Below are positions 8,084-16,650 of a stretch of DNA of 64,000 nucleotides, piece by piece. The translations under genes were made by a program, and so were the position numbers. The notes under the pieces were generated by a model. It did not search any database. It was given only the letters and a program-made list of their open reading frames with translations, and was not told the origin of the DNA. The stretch comes from CAYVBE01 sp964572825 (GTDB taxonomy: Bacteria; Planctomycetota; Brocadiia; SM23-32). The stretch covers positions 41,784-105,783 of the forward strand of contig CAZNGS010000005.1 of the NCBI GenBank assembly GCA_964572825.1, written 5' to 3'. Numbering within the stretch: position 1 is the stretch's first letter; every line of letters starts with the position of its first letter.

Positions 8084-8653
8084 CTATCTGGCGCTTTCGA
8101 TCAGGGTCATGGCCTCCGCCCGGGTGGCGGGGTTGTCCCGGAACAGGCCCGTCACCACGCTGGTCACGGTCAGGGATCCCGGTTTCTTGATGCCGCGCAT
8201 GGTCATGCACAGGTGCTCCGCCTGCACCACCACCATCACGCCCTTGGGGTTGAGCGTCTCGCTCAGGCTTCGTCCGATGTCGGCGGTCATGCGCTCCTGG
8301 ACCTGGAGCCGCCGGGTGTGCATGTCCACCACCCGGGCCAGTTTGCTCAGTCCCGTGATGCGGCCGGCCTTCGGGATGTATGCCACGTGGGCGTGCCCGT
8401 GGAAGGGCAGCAGATGGTGCTCGCACATGGAGTAGAAAGGGATGTCCCGCACCAGGACCATCTCGTCGTATTTTTCCTCGCGGAAGACCTTTACCAGCTC
8501 GTCCGCCGACTTGGTGACGCCGCCGAATATCTCGCAGTAGGCGTCCGCCACGCGCCGCGGCGTCTCGGCGATGCTGCCGGCGGTCGGGTCCCGTCCCAGC
8601 CCCTCCAGGATGAGCCGAACGCCTTCCTCGATCTTGTGGCGGTCGATCGGCAA
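8084..8653 (-). CDS. folE: GTP cyclohydrolase I
   Basis: Catalyses GTP to 7,8-dihydroneopterin triphosphate, the first step of folate (and, shared, queuosine) biosynthesis. At 189 residues it is full length. The zinc and catalytic signature SMCEHHLLPFHGHAHVAYIP gives the zinc Cys and the active-site histidines. The second zinc ligand motif QAEHLCMTMRGIKKPGS is intact, as is GLSKLARVV. It lies in the same run as folP, and queA/tgt are 5 kb away, so both pathways that consume its product are encoded close by. Confidence 0.96.
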   Translation of the reverse strand: MPIDRHKIEEGVRLILEGLGRDPTAGSIAETPRRVADAYCEIFGGVTKSADELVKVFREEKYDEMVLVRDIPFYSMCEHHLLPFHGHAHVAYIPKAGRITGLSKLARVVDMHTRRLQVQERMTADIGRSLSETLNPKGVMVVVQAEHLCMTMRGIKKPGSLTVTSVVTGLFRDNPATRAEAMTLIESAR

Positions 8654-8680
8654 TGTCGCCTCCTGCGTGGGACGGGCAGC

Positions 8681-9436
8681 CTATCTACGGTCCGACCTGG
8701 CGTCTTCGCCGGGCGTTTCCGCGCGGTAGATCACGTCCTTCATCGCGCGCACTGCCTCGCGCAGGCCCACGAAAACGGCGCGCGCCACGATGCTGTGGCC
8801 GATGTGCAGTTCGCAGGGCCGAACGTGGCGCACCACCTCGGCGACGTTCCGGTAGGTCAGCCCGTGGCCCGCGTTCACGGTCAGGCCGCGCCGGCGTCCT
8901 CGTTCGGCCCCCCGTCGGAGCTCCTGCAGGCACAGCTCACGCTCCCGGGCCGTCCCGGCGTTGGCGTACCGTCCGGTGTGCAGCTCGATGAAGGTGGCGC
9001 CGAGTTCCGCCGCGCGGTCGATCTGCTCGTCTTCGGCGTCCAAAAACAGGCTCACGGGAATGTCCGCCTCCGTGAAGCTGGCGATGGCTTTCTGGACCCT
9101 CTCGCTCTGTCCGACGATGTCCAGGCCGCCCTCGGTGGTGACTTCGCGGCGATTCTCGGGCACCAGCGTCACCATGTCCGGCCCGGTGTCCAGGGCGAAC
9201 CGGACGATCTCCTCGGCCAGGGACATCTCCAGGTTCAGCTCGACCGACGCGGTCTCCCTCAGCAGGCGAACGTCGCGATCATTGATATGCCGGCGGTCCT
9301 GGCGCAGATGCACGGTGATGATATCGGCGCCGCCCAGCTCGGCCTCCGCCGCTGCCCAGACCGGGTCCGGCTCGTAGGTCTTCCGCGCTTCGCGGACGGT
9401 CGCCACGTGGTCTACGTTGACTCCCAGCAGGGCCAT
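8681..9436 (-). CDS. pdxJ: pyridoxine 5'-phosphate synthase
   Basis: Condenses 1-deoxy-D-xylulose 5-phosphate with 3-amino-2-oxopropyl phosphate to make pyridoxine 5'-phosphate in the DXP-dependent vitamin B6 route. Family signatures are visible from start to end: LGVNVDHVATVREAR at the N-terminus, HLRQDRRHINDRDV, VELNLEMS, ELHTGRYAN and NAGHGLTYRNV near the C-terminal phosphate site. The length of 251 residues is normal. It is 27 bases from folE and 49 from the YbbR protein, and presumably co-transcribed with both. PdxA is not in the window. Confidence 0.96.
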   Translation of the reverse strand: MALLGVNVDHVATVREARKTYEPDPVWAAAEAELGGADIITVHLRQDRRHINDRDVRLLRETASVELNLEMSLAEEIVRFALDTGPDMVTLVPENRREVTTEGGLDIVGQSERVQKAIASFTEADIPVSLFLDAEDEQIDRAAELGATFIELHTGRYANAGTARERELCLQELRRGAERGRRRGLTVNAGHGLTYRNVAEVVRHVRPCELHIGHSIVARAVFVGLREAVRAMKDVIYRAETPGEDARSDRR

Positions 9437-9485
9437 GGCCAGATCTCCCCGGGTTGTGGACTGTTGCGCAACGGGGTATTGTCGG

Positions 9486-10532
9486 TCATTCGGCTGGATT
9501 CTTCAAGACGATGGTGATGCGCTCCGGGGTCACGCGGAACTCGCAGTCCGCCAGCTCCGGGGGCCGGCTGATCCTGACCAGTTCCTGGTAGCGACCCTCG
9601 GCTCCGGGCTGGATGGGCTCGTCGGGCAGTTTTCGCAGGTCAACGTAGGCCAGGACGTCTGCGGGGGAGAGTTTTCCGACTTTCTCGCCCGGGCCGGCGA
9701 CGGTCACCACGATGTTCTGAACGGGCTCTTCGAGCATCACCTCGTAAGGAAACTTGAATCGCGTCAGAGGGGCGAGCCGCACCCCTTCGAGCGTTTTCTC
9801 CTGCCGGCTTTCACGCGTGACGTTCAGGCGGATGGTCACGTTGGTCTGCTCCAGTCTCAGGCTCACCGTGACCCTCTGTCCATTGGGCAGTTCAACTTCC
9901 GTTTCACTGATCAGATCGTAGGGCTTACTCACCAGGCCTGCCTGCACGTTCCAGACGGGTATGGGCTCGGTGGCAATGCTCTCCAGCCGGTTGACGGCCG
10001 CGGCGGGGCCGCTCACTTCGATCTGGGGCGGCACGGCAGTGACCGGTTCCTCCAGCCGCAGGCCGGGCGGAGGGGTGCCCCTTATGTCGGGTTCGACCGG
10101 AAGCACCTTCTGCTGCGCCGGGCTCACGAAGACCTGCACGTTCTCCGGCTGGATGCTGGTGAACTTCAGTTGGACCAGGTCACGCTGCGGCAGGGGCAAT
10201 TGCAGCCACTCGGGCGTCACGGACAGCGTAGCCCAGCCCCCCTCCACCTCGTCCTCCGCAAGCCGCTTGGTAAGGCCGGGCGGACTGGCCACGGTTTCCG
10301 AGCGCAGTCGGGAGATCAGGAATTCCGGCCCCTCCAGACGGGCGCGGGCGGTCTCCCGGCTCTGGTAGACCAGTGCGTAACCGGGCGGAGGAACGACCTT
10401 GAGCGCCATCTCCAGGGGCAGCTCACGGGTCACCTGTCCCTTGGCGTAGAACCAGATCGCCAGCGCGATGACCAGCGCCAGCAGCTTTGTGCGGAAATGC
10501 CCGAAAAGGAGCTGGAACAGTTTACTGAACAT
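9486..10532 (-). CDS. YbbR-domain protein, CdaR-like regulator of diadenylate cyclase
   Basis: One N-terminal membrane helix (LLALVIALAIWFYAKG, about 17-32) precedes an extracytoplasmic region of repeated YbbR domains. The repeats are marked by EVSGPAAAVNRLESIATEPI, VTVAGPGEKVGKL and related blocks. In Firmicutes the YbbR protein CdaR sits beside the cyclase CdaA and modulates it. The same adjacency holds here, with 6 bases to cdaA, which is transcribed first. The final beta-rich segment ends RITIVLKNPAE. The length of 348 residues is typical. The regulatory role is inferred from family and neighbourhood; CdaR has been shown to be activating or inhibitory in different hosts. Confidence 0.82.
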   Translation of the reverse strand: MFSKLFQLLFGHFRTKLLALVIALAIWFYAKGQVTRELPLEMALKVVPPPGYALVYQSRETARARLEGPEFLISRLRSETVASPPGLTKRLAEDEVEGGWATLSVTPEWLQLPLPQRDLVQLKFTSIQPENVQVFVSPAQQKVLPVEPDIRGTPPPGLRLEEPVTAVPPQIEVSGPAAAVNRLESIATEPIPVWNVQAGLVSKPYDLISETEVELPNGQRVTVSLRLEQTNVTIRLNVTRESRQEKTLEGVRLAPLTRFKFPYEVMLEEPVQNIVVTVAGPGEKVGKLSPADVLAYVDLRKLPDEPIQPGAEGRYQELVRISRPPELADCEFRVTPERITIVLKNPAE

Positions 10533-10538
10533 GCCACG

Positions 10539-11342
10539 TTACTCCTTTTCCTCGGTTTCGGCGGCCAGTTCTTCCAGTGCCTGCCGCAATGTCTTCTCGT
10601 CCAGGTCCCGTTGCAGCGTGCCACCCACCGCCAGGGATACCTTGCCGGTCTGCTCGCTGATGATGATGGCCGCGGCATCGGATTCCTCGGTGACCCCTAT
10701 ACCGGCCCGGTGTCGGGTGCCCAGCTCACGGGAGAACTGGGGGCTGTCGGTCAACGGCAGCAGGCAGCCGGCCGCCACGATCCTTTGCTGGCGTATCACG
10801 ATGGCTCCGTCGTGCAGGGGGGTGCCGGGCCAGAAAATGGTCTTGATCAGCTCGGCGGACACGGTGGCGTCCAGCCGGACTCCGCCCTCCACGTAACCGC
10901 GCAGTCCCACCTCCCGTTCGATGGCGATCAACCCGCCCACGCGGTCGCGTGCCAGGCTGAAGGTGGCGCGCACCAGCTCCTCGGTGAAGCCGCGGTAGGG
11001 CCGGAAGAACCTGCGGAACAGGGGGTTCTGCCCCAGTTGGATCAGGGCCCGCCGCAGCTCCGGCTGAAAGATGATGAACAGCGGCACCAGCGCCACCGGT
11101 CCCAGGCCCGATATCACCCAGCTCAGGGTCTCCAGGTAACGGGAGACGAATATGCTGACCACCGCCAGAACTCCCAGCAGCAGCACCAGGCCCTTCAGTA
11201 TGCCCGCTCCGCGCGTCCCCTCCATGATCCGAAGGAAGGCATAGACGAAAAGGAAGATGACCCCCACCTCCACGGCGGCTTCCAGGAACACCAGGTACCG
11301 CACGCTGAACCACTCACCGATTTGGGACAGGAGCTCAGCCAT
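10539..11342 (-). CDS. cdaA: membrane-bound diadenylate cyclase CdaA
   Basis: Makes the second messenger c-di-AMP from two ATP. Three N-terminal transmembrane helices (about residues 15-35, 48-66 and 72-93) precede a DAC (DisA_N) domain. Both catalytic motifs are present: the DGA motif in PLHDGAIVIR (178-180) and the RHR motif in GTRHRAGIG (209-213). The length of 267 residues is normal. The first 8 bases overlap the end of folP, indicating translational coupling. In Firmicutes glmM follows cdaA-cdaR; here pdxJ and folE follow. No c-di-AMP phosphodiesterase (GdpP or PgpH) is recognised in this window. Confidence 0.95.
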   Translation of the reverse strand: MAELLSQIGEWFSVRYLVFLEAAVEVGVIFLFVYAFLRIMEGTRGAGILKGLVLLLGVLAVVSIFVSRYLETLSWVISGLGPVALVPLFIIFQPELRRALIQLGQNPLFRRFFRPYRGFTEELVRATFSLARDRVGGLIAIEREVGLRGYVEGGVRLDATVSAELIKTIFWPGTPLHDGAIVIRQQRIVAAGCLLPLTDSPQFSRELGTRHRAGIGVTEESDAAAIIISEQTGKVSLAVGGTLQRDLDEKTLRQALEELAAETEEKE

Positions 11343-12243
11343 TCTCGAAGTCTATCCCCCGGCGAATTGCCTCGCAGACCTGCATGACTTCCCGGGCCGG
11401 GCGAACGTCGTGAACCCGCACCACGTGGCACCCCGCCAGCGCCGCGCAGGCCAGCGTGGCCAGCGTGCCGAACAGTCGTTCCTCCACCGGCAGGTCCAGG
11501 ATCATCCCCAGCATGGACTTGCGGCTGGTTCCCACCATGAGTGGCCTTCCCAGGCTGTGAAACTCGTGCAGACGCCGCAGCAGTTCCAGGTTGTGCCCCA
11601 GGGCCTTGCCGAACCCGAATCCCGGGTCCACGATCAGCTTCTCCTTTCCGATGCCGGCCTCGAGGGCGCAATCCATCCGCTGCCGCAGCCAGCCGATCAC
11701 GGCGCACACCACCTCCTCGTACGTGGGGTCCCGCTGCATGGTCCTGGGTGTTCCCTGCATGTGCATCAGGACTACCGGCGCCCCTCGGTCCGCGGCCAGG
11801 GCGGCCATGTCCGGGTCGGTGCGCAATGCGGACACGTCGTTTATCAGCTCCGCCCCGGCGTCCAGGGCCGGCTCCGCCACGGCGGATTTCTGCGTGTCGA
11901 TACTGACGGGAACGTCCACCTGGCCGACGAGTTCCCGAATAACGGGCAGGGTTCGGTCGATCTCCTCCTGCACGGACACCGGCTCGCTGCCGGGCCGTGT
12001 GCTCTCCCCGCCCACGTCGATGATGTCCGCCCCCTCCGCGCACATCGCGCGGGCGTGCTCGACGGCCGCGCGATGGGTGTAGAACCGTCCGCCATCGCTG
12101 AAGGAGTCCGGGGTGACGTTCAGCACTCCCATGACCAGCGGCCGGGCCTCGGTGTCCAGCGTGCGGCCGGACGGCAGTTCCAGCCGAAAATAGGGCCGCT
12201 CGGGCCATGGGCTGCCGTCCCCATAACTGCTGGTTTGTGCCAT
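11335..12243 (-). CDS. folP: dihydropteroate synthase
   Basis: Joins 6-hydroxymethyl-dihydropterin pyrophosphate to p-aminobenzoate; this is the sulfonamide target. The TIM-barrel motifs are all present: LVMGVLNVTPDSFSDGG at the N-terminus, VSIDTQKS, INDVSALR, DPGFGFGK, GTSRKSMLG and VRVHDV. The ATG at 12243 is chosen over an upstream TTG and gives 302 residues, with about 25 extra residues before the core. It is the first gene of the run leading to cdaA, cdaR, pdxJ, folE and holC. The 8-base overlap with cdaA ties folate synthesis to c-di-AMP synthesis at the transcript level. Confidence 0.95.
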   Translation of the reverse strand: MAQTSSYGDGSPWPERPYFRLELPSGRTLDTEARPLVMGVLNVTPDSFSDGGRFYTHRAAVEHARAMCAEGADIIDVGGESTRPGSEPVSVQEEIDRTLPVIRELVGQVDVPVSIDTQKSAVAEPALDAGAELINDVSALRTDPDMAALAADRGAPVVLMHMQGTPRTMQRDPTYEEVVCAVIGWLRQRMDCALEAGIGKEKLIVDPGFGFGKALGHNLELLRRLHEFHSLGRPLMVGTSRKSMLGMILDLPVEERLFGTLATLACAALAGCHVVRVHDVRPAREVMQVCEAIRRGIDFENG

Positions 12244-12346
12244 GATGCGTTCCCGATACAAGCGAGTGAGAACCGCACCAGGGAATCTAAATCACTGCGC
12301 TGCCGATTGCAAGGGTTTCACGCCTGTTCGGCGCCGCAGGGCGTGC

Positions 12347-13822
12347 TCAAAGCGCCGGCAGTTCCACCGCATCCTGCGTGCGCTTCTGCCAGCGCCGGAG
12401 CCGTTCTGCCAGCCTCCGCATGAGCGGGCGTTTGCCCTGCCGGACCGCCAGGTTCGTTGTCTCGCCGGGGTCCTGCTGGAGATTGTAGAGTTCGTGTTCT
12501 CCGTAAGCGTTCCAGTTCAGCTTCCAGCCGTCCGGCGTGATGACGGTGCGGACGGGCGCCGAGGCCGATGCGGCCAGCTCCTGGCGGGTCCCCAGGGAGG
12601 CAAACGGTTCGGGCAACTGCTCGGGATTCCGGCTGAGGATCCGCCCGGCCCCGCTGGCGTTGCTGCCGTTCCACTCGATGAAGACATCCTCTTCGGGCGG
12701 CGGCTCTGCGGCTTCGACGGATTCACGCAGGCTGAAGCCCTGCAGGTGCTCCGGGACCGGCTGTCCCATCAGGTCCAGCAGCGTGGGAACCAGGTCCACC
12801 TGGCTGACCGGATGGGCATATCGTGCAGGCGACGATCCTCCGGGCAGGCGCATCAGCAGCGGCACGCGCACGGCCTCCTCGAACATCACGCATTTCGCCA
12901 GCAGGCCGTGGCTGCCCATCATGTCCCCGTGATCGGAGGTGTAGACCACGATCGTCTCGTCCGTCAACTCGCATTCCGCCAGGGCTGCCAGGATGCGTCC
13001 CACGTAGGTGTCCACCAGGCTGCAGAGTCCCCAGTAATTGGCGATCAGCCGCCGCCAGTCGGCCTCGGTCTTCAGGGGCAGGCCGCTGTGACCGTACTCG
13101 CGGTAGGCCAGGCGGGCCATGCGGGCCATCAGCGGTTGGCTGGCATCCGGGAACGCCTCGAAGTTCTCCGGCAGCGCGACCTCATCCGGGTCGTGCTCGT
13201 CGTCGCGCGGGCCGAAAAACGGCATGTGCGGCTCCAGGAAGTTGACGAACAGCACAAAGGGCTGCCGGCGGTTCTCGCGGATGAACCGGGTTGCCTCCCG
13301 CGCCAGGAACGCCGGTTTGCTGAACCGTTCCGGCAGGCGGGCCGTCTCGGCGCGCCCGAAGGTATTTCCCTCCGAGGGGGCGAACCCGTTCTCCACCAGG
13401 AAGTGGTGGTAGCTGGAGCGGGCGCTGCGATCCCGCCTCGGGCTGTAGTAGCCCCGGTACATGTCTTCAATGCTGCGCCATTGCTGGAAGCCATGCTGGG
13501 CGAATACCTCGTCTCCCAGGTGCCACTTGCCGTGGTAGGCCGTGGCGTAATCGTCGTGCAGCATCTCCGGCAGACAGCGGACGTCCGGCGGCAGTGGCAC
13601 GTTGTTGGCGGTGCACCCGGTGGTGTGGGGGTAGAGGCCGGTCAGAAGCGTTGAGCGGGACGGGGTGCACACGGGCTGCGTGACGTAGGCGCGGTCGAAG
13701 ACGACGCTCTCCCCCGCCAGTCGGTTCAGGTTGGGCGTCCGGATGCGGTGGTTTCCGTACGCGCCCATCGTGTCGTAGCGTTGCTCATCGGTGAAAAGAA
13801 ACAGCAGGTTCGGGGGTCTCAC
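12347..13822 (-). CDS. sulfatase family protein
   Basis: A 491-residue type I sulfatase. The formylglycine signature is CTPSRSTLLTG (CxPxR), and the N-terminal metal site is LLFLFTDEQRYDTMG. The second metal region is YTSDHGDMMGSHGLLAKCVM. It hydrolyses sulfate esters after Cys-to-formylglycine maturation. The GTG start at 13822 follows a GGAGAGGAGG site and lies about 45 bases downstream of a good promoter; open frame further upstream would begin before the promoter and is rejected. No signal peptide is evident, suggesting a cytoplasmic enzyme. The substrate is unknown. It is divergent from queA. A broken, unrelated sulfatase copy lies at 40520-41125. Confidence 0.9.
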   Translation of the reverse strand: MRPPNLLFLFTDEQRYDTMGAYGNHRIRTPNLNRLAGESVVFDRAYVTQPVCTPSRSTLLTGLYPHTTGCTANNVPLPPDVRCLPEMLHDDYATAYHGKWHLGDEVFAQHGFQQWRSIEDMYRGYYSPRRDRSARSSYHHFLVENGFAPSEGNTFGRAETARLPERFSKPAFLAREATRFIRENRRQPFVLFVNFLEPHMPFFGPRDDEHDPDEVALPENFEAFPDASQPLMARMARLAYREYGHSGLPLKTEADWRRLIANYWGLCSLVDTYVGRILAALAECELTDETIVVYTSDHGDMMGSHGLLAKCVMFEEAVRVPLLMRLPGGSSPARYAHPVSQVDLVPTLLDLMGQPVPEHLQGFSLRESVEAAEPPPEEDVFIEWNGSNASGAGRILSRNPEQLPEPFASLGTRQELAASASAPVRTVITPDGWKLNWNAYGEHELYNLQQDPGETTNLAVRQGKRPLMRRLAERLRRWQKRTQDAVELPAL

Positions 13823-13867
13823 GTCGGCCTCCTCTCCGGGAAAATCCGTCCACGCCCGTGGGGAGCT

Positions 13868-13896
13868 ACGATAGAGGCGCGCGCCGAAACTGTCAA
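13868..13896 (-). promoter_or_regulatory. sigma70-type promoter for the sulfatase gene
   Basis: On the minus strand, TTGACA (13896-13891), a 17-base spacer and TATCGT (13873-13868). It fixes the sulfatase start as the downstream GTG at 13822. Confidence 0.6.
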
Positions 13897-13980
13897 CCTG
13901 CGCCGTCCCCTCCGGCTTGTCGATTGGGGGAGTTTCTGGCATATTCTATGTGTGCCGACCCATCCGCCGGAGGTCTCCAT

Positions 13981-15051
13981 GTGATCCGAACGGCCCTGTT
14001 CGACTATGAATTGCCCGAGGAGTTGATCGCGGCCGTTCCGGCCGACCGGCGCGATCAGTCCCGCCTGCTGGTGCTGCAGCGGGGCACGGGCCGGGTGCGC
14101 CACGGTCGGTTCTCCGGGTTGCCGGATCACCTCCGGGGCGGAGACCTGCTGGTGATGAACGATGCCCGCGTGCTGCCCGCCCGGCTGGAGGCCCGCCGGC
14201 AGACGGGAGGCCGGGTGGAGGTGCTGCTGATTCGCCGCGCGGAGTCCGATTCCGAAGCGGGGCGGGAGGTCTGGAATGCGATGCTGGGAAGCTCCGGCAG
14301 CCTGCGGGAGCAGGAGGTCCTGCACCTGGAGGGTACGTCGGTCTCTGTGGAGCTGCTGGAGCAGCGTGCGGACGGCTCCTGGACGGTCGCATTCCCCGCC
14401 GGCTGCACGGAGCGTGTCCTTGAGGGCGGCCGAATGCCCCTGCCGCCTTACGTGATGAAGGCCCGCCGGCGCCGGGGCATGCCGGAGCAGATGCCGGAGC
14501 TGGACAGGGACCGCTACCAGACGGTCTTCGCGCGCCGGACGGGGGCCGTGGCCGCGCCCACCGCCGGGCTGCACTTCACCGACGAGCTTCTGGAGCGCAT
14601 CCGCGGGGCGGGTGTGGAGGTGCGCACGCTGTCCCTGCTGGTCGGGCCGGGGACTTTCCGTCCGGTCCGCGCGGAGCGGGTGGAGGATCACCACCTGGAA
14701 GCGGAGTTCTTCGAGCTGCCCGCGGCGACGGCCCGCGCGGTTGCCCGCGCCCTGAGAGAGAAACGGCGGGTCATCGCCACGGGCACCACCACCTGCCGGG
14801 TGCTGGAATACGTTGCCCGGAGCGGCCGGTGGGAGGAGCAGCAGCAGGGCTGGACCGACCTCTACATCTACCCGCCGTTCGAGTTCCGCGTGGTGGGAGG
14901 GTTGATCACCAATTTCCATCTCCCCCGCAGCACGCTGCTCATGCTCGTGGCCGCTTTCGCGGGCAGGGAGCGCGTGCTGGCAGCCTACCGCGAGGCGGTC
15001 CGGCGGGGTTACCGGTTCTACAGCTACGGCGACGCCATGTTCATCCACTGA
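13981..15051 (+). CDS. queA: S-adenosylmethionine:tRNA ribosyltransferase-isomerase
   Basis: Transfers the ribosyl moiety of SAM to preQ1-modified tRNA, giving epoxyqueuosine. The N-terminus reads FDYELPEELIAAVPADRRDQ (the family opening). The centre has RYQTVFARRTGAVAAPTAGL with LHFTDELL, and the C-terminus has LITNFHLPRSTLLMLVAAFA. The GTG at 13981 follows a CCGGAGG site and gives 356 residues, the usual length; extra in-frame sequence upstream overlaps the divergent sulfatase promoter. It is followed after 13 bases by tgt and forms the queuosine unit queA-tgt-yajC. Confidence 0.96.
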   Translation: MIRTALFDYELPEELIAAVPADRRDQSRLLVLQRGTGRVRHGRFSGLPDHLRGGDLLVMNDARVLPARLEARRQTGGRVEVLLIRRAESDSEAGREVWNAMLGSSGSLREQEVLHLEGTSVSVELLEQRADGSWTVAFPAGCTERVLEGGRMPLPPYVMKARRRRGMPEQMPELDRDRYQTVFARRTGAVAAPTAGLHFTDELLERIRGAGVEVRTLSLLVGPGTFRPVRAERVEDHHLEAEFFELPAATARAVARALREKRRVIATGTTTCRVLEYVARSGRWEEQQQGWTDLYIYPPFEFRVVGGLITNFHLPRSTLLMLVAAFAGRERVLAAYREAVRRGYRFYSYGDAMFIH

Positions 15052-15064
15052 CCGGGGAAGGCCG

Positions 15065-16183
15065 ATGGAATTCCAGGTTACGGCGCGGGACAGGGAGACC
15101 CACGCCAGAACGTGCCGGTTGTGCCTGCCCTCGGGGGTGGTGGAAACCCCCGCTTTCATGCCCGTCGGCAGCCGGGGGACGGTGCGCGGGCTGACAGCTC
15201 CGCAACTCCGGGAATGCGGCGCCCAGATGCTGCTGGCCAACGCCTACCACCTGGCGCTGAGGCCGGGTGCGGGGGCCGTGGCCGACCTGGGCGGGCTGCA
15301 CCGCTTTATGGCCTGGGACGGCCCCATCCTGACCGACAGCGGCGGCTACCAGGTATTCTCCCTGGCGCAGCACTGCCGAATCACGCGGGACGGGGTGGCT
15401 TTCCGCAGTCCCGTCGACGGGGCGGAGCTTTTCCTGGGACCGGCCGAGTGCATGCGTATCCAGGGCCTCCTGGGGGCGGACATCGCCATGGCCCTGGACC
15501 ACTGTCCCCCGTATCCGTGTGAGCGAGATCTGGCCGAGGAGGCCGTCCGGCGCACTTTGCGCTGGAGCGCCGATTGCCTGAACGCCCACGACCGGCAGGA
15601 CCAGGCGCTGTTCGGCATCGTGCAGGGCAGCGTTTTTGAAGAGCTGAGGGCGGACAGTGCCCGGCGCACCGTGGCGCTGGGCTTCGACGGGTACGCCATC
15701 GGCGGCGTCAGCGTGGGTGAGAGCGATGAACTGCGGCGAGAAACGGTCGCTTTTACCGCGCCGCTTCTGCCCGACGACAGCCCGCGCTACCTGATGGGAG
15801 TGGGCTTTCCGCCGGACCTGGTGACGGCGGTGGAGCAGGGGATCGACCTGTTCGACTGCGTGGCGCCCACGCGGATGGGCAGGAACGCTACGGCGTTTAC
15901 GTCTGCGGGGCGTTTGCGCCTGCGCAACAGCGCCCACCGCGAGGACCCCCGGCCGGTCCAGGAAGGTTGCGGGTGCCCCTGTTGTCGGTTATACTCACGC
16001 GCGTATCTGAACCACCTTTTCCGCATGGGCGAGATGCTGGGGCCCGTGCTTCTGAGCATACACAACTTGAGTTTCTACGCCGACCTGATGCGCCGGATCC
16101 GCCGGGCCATCGGGAAGGGAGAGTTTGTGCGGTTCCGGCGGGCCTTCGTGGCAGCCTACTCCAGTGGGAAGGACGATCGATGA
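15065..16183 (+). CDS. tgt: tRNA-guanine transglycosylase
   Basis: Exchanges guanine 34 for preQ1 in tRNAs with GUN anticodons. Substrate pocket motifs are MPVGSRGTVRGL, LTDSGGYQVFSLA (catalytic Asp), FGIVQGS, AIGGVSVGE and the nucleophile region DLFDCVAPTRMGRNATAFT. The zinc site is CGCPCCRLYSRAYLNHL (three Cys and a His). The length of 372 residues is normal. The stop overlaps the yajC start (ATGA), so the two are translationally coupled. Confidence 0.97.
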   Translation: MEFQVTARDRETHARTCRLCLPSGVVETPAFMPVGSRGTVRGLTAPQLRECGAQMLLANAYHLALRPGAGAVADLGGLHRFMAWDGPILTDSGGYQVFSLAQHCRITRDGVAFRSPVDGAELFLGPAECMRIQGLLGADIAMALDHCPPYPCERDLAEEAVRRTLRWSADCLNAHDRQDQALFGIVQGSVFEELRADSARRTVALGFDGYAIGGVSVGESDELRRETVAFTAPLLPDDSPRYLMGVGFPPDLVTAVEQGIDLFDCVAPTRMGRNATAFTSAGRLRLRNSAHREDPRPVQEGCGCPCCRLYSRAYLNHLFRMGEMLGPVLLSIHNLSFYADLMRRIRRAIGKGEFVRFRRAFVAAYSSGKDDR

Positions 16184-16554
16184 ACGCGTTGATAGCTGAC
16201 CTGGTGATTATCGCCGCCGAAGCAGGGGGACAGGGCGCGGCAGAAGGCGGCGGAGGACAGCAGCAGGCCGATGGCCTTCAACCCATATGGACTCTCGTGC
16301 TGCTCGGCGGCATCCTCGTGCTGTTCCTCTGGTTCACGCACCGCTCCCAGAAAAAGCGCCAGCAGCAGCGCCAGGACATGCTGGACAGCCTCCAGCCCAA
16401 AGACGACGTGGTGACCATCGGGGGCATTCACGGGCGCATCGTGCGGATCGAGGACGACCAGGTCGTCCTGCGCATCGACACGGATAAGGACATCAAGATA
16501 TCCATCGCCAAGAGCGGTATCGGCCGGAAAGCCGGCGAAGAGCCCGAGGAATAG
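16180..16554 (+). CDS. yajC: preprotein translocase subunit YajC
   Basis: Small accessory protein of the SecDF-YajC complex. Its 124 residues have one membrane helix (TLVLLGGILVLFLWFTH, about 37-54), a basic stretch of Lys/Arg/Gln, and the conserved cytoplasmic beta domain LQPKDDVVTIGGIHGRIVRI. A Gly/Gln-rich segment precedes the helix. It overlaps tgt by four bases. The usual secD and secF do not follow; a metallophosphoesterase does, so the operon has been broken relative to the common tgt-yajC-secDF order. Confidence 0.93.
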   Translation: MNALIADLVIIAAEAGGQGAAEGGGGQQQADGLQPIWTLVLLGGILVLFLWFTHRSQKKRQQQRQDMLDSLQPKDDVVTIGGIHGRIVRIEDDQVVLRIDTDKDIKISIAKSGIGRKAGEEPEE

Positions 16555-16650
16555 CGGTTCGGCGCGCCGCTTCGACCGTATCCTCAACGGCCTCCTTCAG
16601 CACTATTGGCACCCCTGCACCCTATGCCGTCCCCACAGGTGAGCGCGGCC

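Noticed and set aside
9417..11387. 656-codon plus-strand open frame opposite cdaR and cdaA
   Set aside because: Antisense to genes with intact catalytic motifs; His/Gln-rich artefact.
13858..13980. Longer queA start at 13858
   Set aside because: The extra 41 codons lie over the divergent promoter and are not part of the conserved QueA start; the GTG at 13981 has a good ribosome binding site.
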